A stretch of 64,000 nt of DNA from Ectopseudomonas mendocina (GTDB lineage Bacteria; Pseudomonadota; Gammaproteobacteria; Pseudomonadales; Pseudomonadaceae), in contig NZ_SCFY01000010.1 of assembly GCF_007049795.1 (NCBI RefSeq), positions 124,001 through 188,000 on the forward strand, read 5' to 3'. Position 1 is the stretch's first letter, and each line of letters opens with the position of its first letter. This document shows positions 1 to 8,752 of this stretch, piece by piece. Position numbers and translations under genes: made by a program. Under the pieces are notes generated by a model. The model searched no databases and had not been told where the DNA came from. It saw only the letters and a list, made by a program, of their open reading frames with translations.

Positions 1-1322
<1,322 letters not shown>

Positions 1323-1364
1323 TGCAAAGTGTGTCTCTAGGCAGTCATACCTCGAAACACATAA

Positions 1365-1383
1365 AATAATGATTCTCAGAAAC
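1365..1383 (+). promoter_or_regulatory. Fur box before siderophore receptor
   Basis: The 19 bases AATAATGATTCTCAGAAAC match 13 of 19 positions of the Fur consensus GATAATGATAATCATTATC, with the left half (ATAATGAT) nearly perfect. It ends 19 bases before the receptor start, where bound Fur-Fe would block transcription. Iron repression of this receptor is inferred from the box and the gene type. Confidence 0.7.
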
Positions 1384-1402
1384 TCTTGCACTTGAGTGCC
1401 AA

Positions 1403-3505
1403 ATGAAATTCAACCGCTTTTCCTCGAGTGGCCAAGGCGCCGCCCTTCTCACTTTTTGCCTGCTTCCAGCGGGCCACCTGCTGGCTCAGGAGCTGGAGCT
1501 GCCCAGCCAGGAAGTCGTCGCGGCGCCCGTGGCTGACGAGAATGGCTACCAGGCCAAGCGCGCCAGTACGGCGAGCAAATCTTCAGTGGCACTCAAGGAT
1601 GAAGCCCAGTCGGTACAGGTGGTAACGCCACAGACCATCGAGGACTTTCAGGTCAGATCGCTGGACGATGCAATGAAGTTCGTCAGTGGCATGACCCAGA
1701 GCAACACCCTGGCTGGCACGCAGGATGGCTTCGTCAAACGCGGATTTGGTAGCAACGCCGATGGTTCCATCCTGCGCGACGGCATTCGATCCAGCCTGTC
1801 GCGCAACTTCAGCGCCACCACCGAACGCGTGGAAGTGCTCAAAGGGCCGGCCTCGCTGTTATACGGCGCGCTGGAGCCGGGCGGCCTGATCAACGTCATC
1901 AGCAAGAAGCCACAGTATCAGTGGAGTACGCGACTGAACGCAGACAGCTCCAGCTTCGGCGGAGGCAGCCTGGCAGTCGACGTTACCGGCCCCATTGCCG
2001 ACAGCGGCCTGGCCTTTCGACTGGTTGCCGAGCGCCAGCACGAAGACTACTGGCGCAACTTCGGCGAAGAAGAACACAGTTTGATCGCCCCCTCGCTTAG
2101 CTGGGAAGGCGAACGCCTGCGCCTGAACATCGCCTACGAATACAAGGAATACAGCACTCCGGTGGATCGTGGCACGGTGATCATCAACGGCAAACCAGCC
2201 AAGGTCTCCTATAACGACCGCTTCGGTGAAAGCTGGTCGAAGGCCGAAGGCATCGACGAACTGCTCACCGCCACCGCCGAATATCAGCTGAGCGACGACT
2301 GGTCGACCCGCGTCACCTACGGCTGGAACAACGAGCGCTACGACTATGCCGAAGCTCGCCCCAACGCGCTGAATGCCACTACAGGCGCGCTCAGCCGCCG
2401 TTCTGACGGTAGCGAGCATGACAACCAGACCCAATACCTGGCCTGGGACTGGATCGGCAACGCCAACCTGTTTAGCCAGCGGCATGATCTACTGATCGGC
2501 GCCGATACGGAGCGCGTCGATAATTTCCGTGGCGATACCTGGCGCGGCTCGGCAGTCGGCGGCTTCAATATCTACAACCCCGTGTACGGTAATCTCGCCG
2601 CGCCCTCGACGCTGAGCCTCAAAGACAGTGACCGCAGCGACGAACTGCACTCGCGCTCGATCTACGCCAAGGACAACTGGCACCTGAGCGATCAATGGAT
2701 TTTGGTACTGGGCGGCCGCTACCAGCGCTTCGAGCAACTCGTGGAACAGGGCCGCGGCGCTACCTATACCCGCACCACCGACCGTACCGATACCACCTTC
2801 CTGCCCTTCGGCGGCCTGGTATTCCAGCTGAGCGACCAGGTGGCGTTCTATGGCAATTACAGCCGCTCCTTCGTGCCCAATGCCTCGGATACCAATACTG
2901 GCCAGGCATTCGATCCCGAAGAGGGCCGCAGCTACGAGCTGGGGGTGAAATTCGATTTGCCTCAAGGCATCGGCGCCAGCCTGGCGCTGTTCGATATCGA
3001 GAAGAAAAACGTCGTGGTCACCAACAACTCCGTATCGGAAGCAGCAGGCAAGGTCGGTTCGCGCGGCGTGGAACTGGATATCAGTGGCCGCCTGAGCGAG
3101 CGCTGGGAGCTGCTTGGCAGCTATGCCTACACCGATACGGAAATCCTCGATGACCCGAGCAACGAAGGCAACGAGCTGGTCAACGCCGCACGCAATGTCG
3201 GCAGTCTCTACCTCGTCCATCACCTGCATCTACCCCTGGAGCTGGGTCAGTGGAAACTGGGTGGTGGCGCCCGCTACGTCGGCGAGCGTGCTGGCGACAA
3301 CGCCAACACATTCTGGCTGGATAGCTACACCGTGGCCGATGCCTTCGCCACTTGGGACAGCCAATTGCTTGGAGAAAAGACGCGCCTGCAATTGAACGTA
3401 CGTAACCTGTTCAACGAGCGCTACTACCCCTCCAGCGGCGGCAATCTACGCGTTGCCGTAGGCGAGCCGCGCGAGCTGCGCCTGTCGGCCAGTGTCGAGT
3501 TCTAA
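1403..3505 (+). CDS. TonB-dependent siderophore receptor
   Basis: A 700-residue outer-membrane receptor that would import a ferric siderophore using TonB-ExbBD energy. It begins with a signal peptide (cleavage near AGHLLAQ), then a plug domain at about 55-170 with the typical VEVLKGPASLLYG stretch, then a beta barrel ending in the C-terminal phenylalanine SASVEF expected for outer-membrane insertion. There is no extra N-terminal signalling (STN) domain, so it should not drive an ECF sigma factor itself. No siderophore synthesis genes are near, suggesting use of a foreign siderophore. The ferrichrome/ferrioxamine-type subclass is a guess; the ligand cannot be read from sequence. Confidence 0.92.
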   Translation: MKFNRFSSSGQGAALLTFCLLPAGHLLAQELELPSQEVVAAPVADENGYQAKRASTASKSSVALKDEAQSVQVVTPQTIEDFQVRSLDDAMKFVSGMTQSNTLAGTQDGFVKRGFGSNADGSILRDGIRSSLSRNFSATTERVEVLKGPASLLYGALEPGGLINVISKKPQYQWSTRLNADSSSFGGGSLAVDVTGPIADSGLAFRLVAERQHEDYWRNFGEEEHSLIAPSLSWEGERLRLNIAYEYKEYSTPVDRGTVIINGKPAKVSYNDRFGESWSKAEGIDELLTATAEYQLSDDWSTRVTYGWNNERYDYAEARPNALNATTGALSRRSDGSEHDNQTQYLAWDWIGNANLFSQRHDLLIGADTERVDNFRGDTWRGSAVGGFNIYNPVYGNLAAPSTLSLKDSDRSDELHSRSIYAKDNWHLSDQWILVLGGRYQRFEQLVEQGRGATYTRTTDRTDTTFLPFGGLVFQLSDQVAFYGNYSRSFVPNASDTNTGQAFDPEEGRSYELGVKFDLPQGIGASLALFDIEKKNVVVTNNSVSEAAGKVGSRGVELDISGRLSERWELLGSYAYTDTEILDDPSNEGNELVNAARNVGSLYLVHHLHLPLELGQWKLGGGARYVGERAGDNANTFWLDSYTVADAFATWDSQLLGEKTRLQLNVRNLFNERYYPSSGGNLRVAVGEPRELRLSASVEF

Positions 3506-3514
3506 AAAGCCTTT

Positions 3515-3574
3515 GTAGGAGCGGCTTCAGCCGCGAAGGGATTCGAGAACATCGCGGCTAAAGCCCCTCCCACA
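3515..3574. repeat. REP element pair (inverted)
   Basis: GTAGGAGCGGCTTCAGCCGC (from 3515) is followed about 16 bases later by its near inverse (3552-3574, containing CGCGGCTAAAGCCCCTCC). This is the common Pseudomonas REP hairpin in the head-to-head arrangement, sitting between two convergent genes. A related pair lies at 24462-24529. Such elements are usually mobilised by a RAYT protein; none is encoded in the window. Confidence 0.85.
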
Positions 3575-3594
3575 AGCGCGAGAGCAAGCCACGC

Positions 3595-4149
3595 TCAAGC
3601 CGGATCGTCGACCCGCACCTGGCTCACGGCAAAGCCCAGGCGTTCGCCGAACTCTTCGATGAACGCCGGGCGCAGGCCGGCTTCAGCCCAGCCGTTGAAG
3701 ATGAAGCCCAGGTTGGAAAAGCCGCATGGCTGCAGGAACAGGAAGCCGTTGATGTCATCTTCATGCCCGCATTCCGGGCAGGTGAAGTTGTCGGTTTCCC
3801 CTGGCCACCACGCCTCCAGGCTATCGAACAGCGGCACGCCGACTTCCCTGCGGCATTCGGCACAGCCCGCCTCTTCGAGAAAACCGCGTGTCGGCACATA
3901 GATGCAACGATTGGTGATGATCTCCAGGCCATTGTGCGCCTGGCCATAGGGCAGCAACTCTGGGCGCCGGGCGATACGCCGCGCGCCCGGCCCGATGGCG
4001 TAGGCCATGCCATTACCGCCCTGGCCGCAGGTAGTCGGCAGCGCCTCGACGATCTCCCGCTTGACCAGCCAGCGCAGCATGGCCTGGGCCTTTTGCTCGT
4101 GGGCGGGAAGCGTGGATATCTGCGGGACGAGGATCAGTTGCGCGGTCAT
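3595..4149 (-). CDS. Conserved hypothetical protein with zinc-ribbon cysteines
   Basis: A 184-residue soluble protein of unknown function. Two CxxC pairs, CAEC (C96, C99) and CPEC (C124, C127), look like a four-cysteine zinc site. There is no signal peptide or membrane segment. The start at 4149 has only a weak ribosome site, but the reading frame is well formed and no other candidate start gives a better one. It stands alone, convergent with the siderophore receptor and upstream of the PACE pump gene on the same strand. I do not recognise a function; a metal-binding or nucleic-acid-binding role would be guesswork. Confidence 0.75.
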   Translation of the reverse strand: MTAQLILVPQISTLPAHEQKAQAMLRWLVKREIVEALPTTCGQGGNGMAYAIGPGARRIARRPELLPYGQAHNGLEIITNRCIYVPTRGFLEEAGCAECRREVGVPLFDSLEAWWPGETDNFTCPECGHEDDINGFLFLQPCGFSNLGFIFNGWAEAGLRPAFIEEFGERLGFAVSQVRVDDPA

Positions 4150-4205
4150 GGTGTTCGAACGGCTGGCAAGGAAAGGGCGGCAGCTTAGGCGCTACCGCCG
4201 GCAAA

Positions 4206-4682
4206 TCAAGCCCCGCGACAGATCACAGCAGCCTGCTGCGCTTCACGACGGGCCACCCAGCGAGCACGCAGCACGTCGTAGATCCAGTTGAACGCCATGG
4301 TGTACGGCAGGAAGAACAGGATCAGCACGATGTCCAAGAGCAGCGCCTCGAGCAAACCGATCGACAACCACCAGGCCGCCAGTGGTACCAGTGGTACCAG
4401 CACGACGATCAAGCCCACCTCGAACAGCAGCGCATGGCTCACCCGCGCTCGAAAACCGCGCTCGAAGCCCAGACGACTCTGTACGCGGTCGAAGAGGTAG
4501 TTGAACAGCATGTTCCACAACATCGCCACGGTGGAGAACATCAGAGTCAGCACACCCAGGTGCAGCAGCGGCTTGTCCATGAACCAGGCCATGGCCGGCG
4601 CGCATATAAGCACGGCAATACCTTCGAAGGCCAGGGCGTGACCGATGCGCTCACGCAGAGAGCGCGGCAAGGGCTGAGTCAT
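4206..4682 (-). CDS. PACE family multidrug/biocide efflux transporter
   Basis: A 158-residue inner-membrane protein with four hydrophobic helices arranged as two bacterial transmembrane-pair repeats, each starting with an R(I/V).HAL.FE motif (RIGHALAFEG near residue 12 and RVSHALLFEV near residue 82). This is the hallmark of the proteobacterial antimicrobial compound efflux (PACE, AceI-like) family, proton-coupled exporters of biocides such as chlorhexidine or of polyamines. The start MTQPLPRSL was chosen because it immediately precedes the first repeat. It is divergent from a LysR regulator 88 bases away, the usual arrangement for PACE genes, so that regulator probably controls it. Confidence 0.88.
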   Translation of the reverse strand: MTQPLPRSLRERIGHALAFEGIAVLICAPAMAWFMDKPLLHLGVLTLMFSTVAMLWNMLFNYLFDRVQSRLGFERGFRARVSHALLFEVGLIVVLVPLVPLAAWWLSIGLLEALLLDIVLILFFLPYTMAFNWIYDVLRARWVARREAQQAAVICRGA

Positions 4683-4770
4683 GAAGCGAACCTCGTGATA
4701 AATGACGACGAGCGCTATGATCATCGGAATATCAGCCAACCCCAAGGCAGTTACCATCGGCAAAACCGAT

Positions 4771-5649
4771 ATGAATATTTCACCTGAATCGCTGCAAGCC
4801 TTCGCTCAAGCCGCCAACTGCGGCTCGCTCAGCGCTGCGGCGCGACGCCTGGGCAAGAGCCAGTCGACCATCAGCGAGGCCGTCGCGCGTCTGGAAATCG
4901 ACCTGGGCGTGAAGTTGTTCGAGCGCGGCCCACGCACATTGCAACTGACCGACGCCGGGGCCAGCCTGCTGGCCCATGCAGAAGAGGTGCTCTGTGCCAG
5001 CGACCGCCTGGCGCGACACGCGGCAGGTTTGGCCAGAGGCCAGGAAGCGCGCCTGACCCTGGCCCTGTCCGACGCCTACCAGCCGAAACAATACGAAGTT
5101 CGCCTGCAGGAGCTGGATCAGCGCTTTCCCGACCTGCAATTCGAGAGCCTGATCGCCGAACAGGCCGATGTGCTCGACTTGGTCACCCAGGGCCGTGCGC
5201 AATTGGGGCTGCTAGGCGCGCAACCGACCTACCCGCCGCATATCGCCCACGCCCGCCTGGAAATGAGCAGCGAGTTCGGCCTGTTCGTGGCCAAGGATCA
5301 TCCGCTGAGCAGACTGGCCCAGGTACGCCAGGACGACTTGTCGCGCTGGCGCTTGCTGCGCCTGAGCAGCGTCGCCCATGACGATGCCAATACCGATGAC
5401 CTGCCCGGCAGCGGCGGACGTTGCTGGGCCGCGCCGGACTACCTGATGCTGCTGGAAATGGCGCGCCTGGGCTTCGGCTGGGCCGAACTGCCACGACAAC
5501 TGGTCGATGCCTACGGCTTCGACAGCCTGCATGAACTGCCCTGCAGTGGTTGGCCACGGCGGGTCAGGGTGGACGCCATCTGGTCACGCCAGCGCGAACT
5601 CGGCCCGGTCGCAGCCTGGTTGCTCGAGCGTCTGCTGCAGGACGCCTGA
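4771..5649 (+). CDS. LysR-family transcriptional regulator of the PACE pump
   Basis: A 292-residue LysR protein. The N-terminal winged helix-turn-helix runs to about residue 60 (SLSAAARRLGKSQSTISEAV is the recognition region), followed by a substrate-binding-like effector domain. The start MNISPESLQAFAQAA fits the family; an in-frame upstream extension would run into the divergent gene and lacks a ribosome site. By family precedent it should bind in the 88-base gap and activate the adjacent efflux gene in response to the pump substrate. The inducer is unknown. Confidence 0.88.
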   Translation: MNISPESLQAFAQAANCGSLSAAARRLGKSQSTISEAVARLEIDLGVKLFERGPRTLQLTDAGASLLAHAEEVLCASDRLARHAAGLARGQEARLTLALSDAYQPKQYEVRLQELDQRFPDLQFESLIAEQADVLDLVTQGRAQLGLLGAQPTYPPHIAHARLEMSSEFGLFVAKDHPLSRLAQVRQDDLSRWRLLRLSSVAHDDANTDDLPGSGGRCWAAPDYLMLLEMARLGFGWAELPRQLVDAYGFDSLHELPCSGWPRRVRVDAIWSRQRELGPVAAWLLERLLQDA

Positions 5650-5693
5650 TGAAGGTCGCACCTACGGGCCTCTCGGCTTATCATGCCGCCCCA

Positions 5694-6122
5694 TGATCAA
5701 TGGTCCCTTTGCTCGCCTGAACCTCGACCGCGAGGTGCTCAGTGTCAGCCAGCTAAACAATCGCGCCCGCCTGCTGCTGGAGGACGTGTTCGCCGGTATC
5801 TGGGTCGAGGGGGAAATCTCCAACCTCGCCCGACCGGCCTCCGGCCACATCTACTTCACCCTGAAGGACAGCCAGGCCCAGGTGCGCTGCGCGCTGTTCC
5901 GGCAGAACGCTGCGCGCGTACGCCAGGCGCTGCGCGACGGATTGGCGGTGAAGGTACGCGGCAAGGTCTCGCTGTTCGAGGGGCGCGGCGACTATCAGCT
6001 GATTCTCGATGCGGTCGAGCCGGCCGGCGACGGCGCGCTGCGCCTGGCTTTCGAGGCGCTGAAGGAAAAGCTCGGCACCGAAGGCCTGTTCGCCACCGAA
6101 CGCAAGATCGCCCTGCCCGCCC
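5694..6122 (+). pseudogene. xseA: Exodeoxyribonuclease VII large subunit, truncated at adapter join
   Basis: The first 143 codons are a clean XseA N-terminus: MINGPFARLN, the OB-fold nucleic-acid-binding domain (ISNLARPASGHIYFTLKD near residues 43-60) and the start of the catalytic region (GTEGLFATERKIALPA). XseA with XseB degrades single-stranded DNA; the full protein is about 450-460 residues. Here the gene stops making sense at 6123, where an Illumina adapter begins, and the fused frame runs on into adapter-derived SYTHLTLPTK and then junk. The break is best explained as an assembly artefact rather than real mutation, so the organism probably has an intact gene. Confidence 0.93.
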
Positions 6123-6155
6123 CTGTCTCTTATACCCATCTGACGCTGCCGACGA
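6123..6155 (+). other. Illumina Nextera transposase adapter (assembly artefact)
   Basis: The 33 bases starting CTGTCTCTTATACCCATC and ending GACGCTGCCGACGA match the Nextera read-1 adapter complement (CTGTCTCTTATACACATC... GACGCTGCCGACGA) at 32 positions; the one difference is C for A at 6136. It contains the Tn5 19-bp mosaic end. Translations of it (SYTHLTLPTK, LLYPSDAADE, and SDGYKRQ on the other strand) are well-known contamination peptides in protein databases. Six further bases, 6156-6161, belong to neither neighbour gene. Confidence 0.97.
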
Positions 6156-6161
6156 AGCTAG

Positions 6162-6442
6162 ATCCCCGCCCCGCCCGCAACAGGTTGCGCCGCCGCGGTG
6201 ATAGCCAGGTGGGCTGCATGCACCGCTGCAAATAGCTCCTCGCCCTGTTGCACGGCGCCCACCAGCTCCTCCAGCGCCAAGGCACTGGCCACCTCGCCAC
6301 GCTCGTGCCCACCCATGCCATCGGCCAGCGCCCAAAGCCCCAGATCGGGACGGCAGACCAGAGCATCCTCGTTATGCGTGCGTACCTGGCCGGCAACGCT
6401 TTGCGCAGCGAACACCACGGATACAGGGGAGGACTGAGACAC
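6162..6442 (-). pseudogene. PP2C-type serine/threonine phosphatase, truncated at adapter join
   Basis: Reading leftward from a GTG start at 6442 (AAGGA ribosome site 8 bases upstream), the protein begins MSQSSPVSVV and contains the PP2C signature motifs RTHNEDAL (residues about 21-28) and ALADGMGGHERGE (about 38-50), which supply metal-binding aspartates. It runs about 94 residues and is cut at 6162 by the adapter; full PP2C enzymes of this kind are about 240 residues. Relatives include the Stp1/PppA phosphatases linked to type VI secretion, but no such genes are visible here. The truncation is likely technical. Confidence 0.85.
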
Positions 6443-6582
6443 GCGGCGAATCCTTGAGCAAAATGCGATTCCCCATGATGCGGCGACGCGAACGGGCTGT
6501 CACCGCCCGCAAGGCCGTAAATGCGCAACCGTTAACCAAAATGCGATCATTAAATAAGCCGCCAGATCCGCCACCTGAACCC

Positions 6583-6993
6583 ATGACCTCACCGCGTTTT
6601 CGCCGCTTGCCCCTGCAGTTGCGACCTCTGGTCGACAAGTTCTACCGCGACCACCGCTCGCCGATGCGCAGCCAGGCGGGGGATGAACTGTGGGTGGCGG
6701 AAAACGCCAGCGAGATCGTCGCAACCCTGAGTCTTCGTGCTGTAGCGGGAGGACAGTGGCTGACTGGCCTGTTCGTCGCCCCCGCGCTGCGGCGCCAAGG
6801 CGTGGCAGCAGCATTGCTCAGTCACAGCCTGGCGCTACATCCCGAGCCAGTCTGGCTGTTCTGTCACCCCGAGCTGCACACCTTCTATCAGCGCCTGGGC
6901 TTCGAGAGCTGTCAGAGCCTGCCGACCGAGTTAGCCCAACGGCTGGTCCGCTACCAACGCGGAAAATCGCTTATCGCGCTGCGTATCCACTGA
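6583..6993 (+). CDS. GNAT-family N-acetyltransferase
   Basis: A 136-residue protein with the GNAT acetyl-CoA-binding motif A, LTGLFVAPALRRQGVAAALL, at about residues 61-80 and the later FYQRLGFE motif typical of the fold's C-terminal part. It would transfer an acetyl group from acetyl-CoA to an amine; the substrate cannot be told. The start MTSPRFRRLP was preferred over earlier in-frame codons because those precede the conserved fold and are rich in arginine and proline noise. It stands between the PP2C fragment and a diguanylate cyclase. Confidence 0.8.
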   Translation: MTSPRFRRLPLQLRPLVDKFYRDHRSPMRSQAGDELWVAENASEIVATLSLRAVAGGQWLTGLFVAPALRRQGVAAALLSHSLALHPEPVWLFCHPELHTFYQRLGFESCQSLPTELAQRLVRYQRGKSLIALRIH

Positions 6994-7101
6994 GCAACCT
7001 GTCGCCAAGGGCAAAAATACTGGCACTTTGCTCAGGAATGCCCCTTGCCATTAGCGGTCAAAGCTCTGCATGCTTGTTCCATAACAACGAAAAGAAACGC
7101 T

Positions 7102-8148
7102 ATGGCTACCCAGACTGCTCGTTTGCTGAAGCGCCTGCGCAATGACTTCCAGCTGTCGATCATCACCCTGATGGGGCTGTTCGGGGTCATCGGCATCTCG
7201 CCCTATGCCGTCTACCGCCTGCTGCACGGCAACTACCTGGTCGGTATCGCCGACACCGTCATCGTCTTTTCCACCCTGTTCGCCGTGCTCTACGCCTGGG
7301 TCACCCGCGACACGGTCAAACCCGGTATTTACCTGGCCGCCGTGTTCTCGGTCGGCGCCACGCTGATCGCCATCAACCTGGGGGTCAACGGCCTGTTCTG
7401 GATCTACCCACTCATTCTCTTCAACTTCTTCATGGTCACGCCTGGCAAGGCGCTGTTGGCAACCTCCGTGGTGCTGATCAGCCTGGTCAGCCACGCCCTT
7501 CTGGTACCCGGCAGCGTGTTCGAAAGCCATTACCAGATGGTGTCGTTCCTGGTCACCTGCATGATGGCCAGTGTGCTCAGTTTCATCTTCGCCTTCCGCA
7601 CCCGCACCCAGCGCGACCAGCTGCAATCGCTGGCCATTCATGACCCATTGACTGGCGCACGCAACCGCCGGGCGATGAATGAAGAACTGAAGATCGCCAT
7701 GGCCAGCCATCGCCGCCACAGCGGCAGCTACGGCCTGCTGGTGATGGATCTGGACCATTTCAAGCAGATCAACGACCACTTCGGCCACCACGTCGGCGAC
7801 CAGGTGCTGGTGGCCTTCGTCGAACTGATCAAACGCTGCTCACGCAAGGAAGATCGCTTGTTCCGCTTTGGTGGCGAGGAGTTTCTCCTGCTGCTGCCCA
7901 ACACCGAGGCCGAAGGCCTGCGCGCCGCTGCGCAAAACCTGCTGAGCCGAGTCGCCAATGAGCTGGAGAGCCCGGGCGGCGCGGTGACCGTCTCCATCGG
8001 CGGCGCCATTCTGCACAGTGGTGAACACTGGGAAGGCTGGTTGCAGCGCGCCGATGAATGCCTGTATCGAGCCAAGAGCGAGGGGCGCAATCGCGCGGTG
8101 ATCGCCGATGCGCCGGGCGATCAGAACAAGGCTGCCGCCAACCCCTGA
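7102..8148 (+). CDS. Membrane-anchored diguanylate cyclase (GGDEF)
   Basis: A 348-residue protein with about six hydrophobic segments in residues 20-175, then a GGDEF domain. The active-site signature RFGGEEF lies near residue 257 and the substrate loop DLDHFKQINDHFGHHVGD precedes it, so the cyclase looks catalytically competent and should make cyclic-di-GMP from two GTP. No RxxD inhibitory site is obvious five residues before the GG[DE]EF motif. The start MATQTARLLKR has an AAAGAAA-type leader and gives the expected cytoplasmic N-terminus; an earlier in-frame ATG adds 19 residues without similarity. The sensor input is unknown. Confidence 0.9.
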   Translation: MATQTARLLKRLRNDFQLSIITLMGLFGVIGISPYAVYRLLHGNYLVGIADTVIVFSTLFAVLYAWVTRDTVKPGIYLAAVFSVGATLIAINLGVNGLFWIYPLILFNFFMVTPGKALLATSVVLISLVSHALLVPGSVFESHYQMVSFLVTCMMASVLSFIFAFRTRTQRDQLQSLAIHDPLTGARNRRAMNEELKIAMASHRRHSGSYGLLVMDLDHFKQINDHFGHHVGDQVLVAFVELIKRCSRKEDRLFRFGGEEFLLLLPNTEAEGLRAAAQNLLSRVANELESPGGAVTVSIGGAILHSGEHWEGWLQRADECLYRAKSEGRNRAVIADAPGDQNKAAANP

Positions 8149-8152
8149 TAGA

Positions 8153-8479
8153 TCAGCGACTGCGCTGTTGCTGATAACTGCCACTGCCCGGTTGACGTTC
8201 GATGATCAGCCCGCCCGGATATTCGGTGCTCTGGCGAATACCACCACGGGTTTCGCTGGAATAGCTGCCATAGCTGCTTTCCTGACGCACGCTGCCCTGC
8301 GGCAGACGCTGCCCGCCATAGAGGTTGTGCTGCTCATAACTCGACGAACCCGAAACGCTGCCGCTGGCACCGGGGCTGACGTAGCTCTTGGGGATGACGC
8401 GAATAGTCTGCGGCTGATCAGCGAACGCAGCACCGGCCAACATCGCAGTCAGGATCAACACAAGCGAACGAATCAACAT
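8153..8479 (-). CDS. Small secreted protein of unknown function
   Basis: A 108-residue protein with an N-terminal signal peptide (MLIRSLVLILTAMLAGAAFA) and a mature part rich in serine, glycine, glutamine and tyrosine (SYGSYSS, GSGSYQQQ). Low-complexity composition suggests a flexible periplasmic or secreted protein. The start at 8479 has a strong GGAGGT ribosome site 5 bases upstream. It converges with the diguanylate cyclase gene, the two stops being only a few bases apart. I do not recognise its family. Confidence 0.75.
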   Translation of the reverse strand: MLIRSLVLILTAMLAGAAFADQPQTIRVIPKSYVSPGASGSVSGSSSYEQHNLYGGQRLPQGSVRQESSYGSYSSETRGGIRQSTEYPGGLIIERQPGSGSYQQQRSR

Positions 8480-8587
8480 GAGTACCTCCCATCTGAGCGG
8501 GGCCAAGCATTGCCCGCCTGAAACCCGAAAACCATCATCACACCGGCTTTGACAACAACACGAGGGAATTTTCATACCTGAAACGAC

Positions 8588-8613
8588 AAAGGGTCAGCCG
8601 AAGCTGACCCTTT
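8588..8613 (-). terminator. Terminator after tRNA-Thr
   Basis: An 11-bp perfect stem AAAGGGTCAGC with a TTCG tetraloop on the reverse strand, ending in TTTGTCGTTT, 8 bases after the tRNA 3' end. It would end the tRNA transcript; on the forward strand it is also followed by TTTG and may act weakly in both directions. Confidence 0.85.
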
Positions 8614-8621
8614 GCTGGACA

Positions 8622-8697
8622 TGGTGCCGGAGATAGGAATCGAACCTACGACCTTCGCGTTACGAGTGCGCTGCTCTACCGACTGAGCTACACCGGC
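8622..8697 (-). tRNA. tRNA-Thr (anticodon CGT)
   Basis: The reverse strand reads GCCGGTGTAGCTCAGTCGGT and ends in GGTTCGATTC...CGGCACCA with an encoded CCA. The anticodon loop is CTCGTAA, giving anticodon CGT for ACG codons. The layout matches E. coli thrW closely. Two stem positions do not pair in a standard fold: acceptor 6-67 is T-T and anticodon-stem 31-39 is A-C. It has its own promoter and terminator, so it is probably a single-gene unit. No integrated element is attached to its 3' end. Confidence 0.95.
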
Positions 8698-8711
8698 GGG
8701 AAAACGTCGGC

Positions 8712-8740
8712 ATTATGCGAGTTGCCACGCTCGCGCTCAA
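8712..8740 (-). promoter_or_regulatory. Promoter of tRNA-Thr
   Basis: On the reverse strand TTGAGC (8735-8740) and CATAAT (8712-8717) are spaced by exactly 17 bases, with the -10 box 14 bases before the mature tRNA start. The GC-rich stretch GCCGACG follows the -10 box, as in the stringently controlled promoters of stable RNAs. Confidence 0.8.
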
Positions 8741-8752
8741 GTCGCTGGAGCA

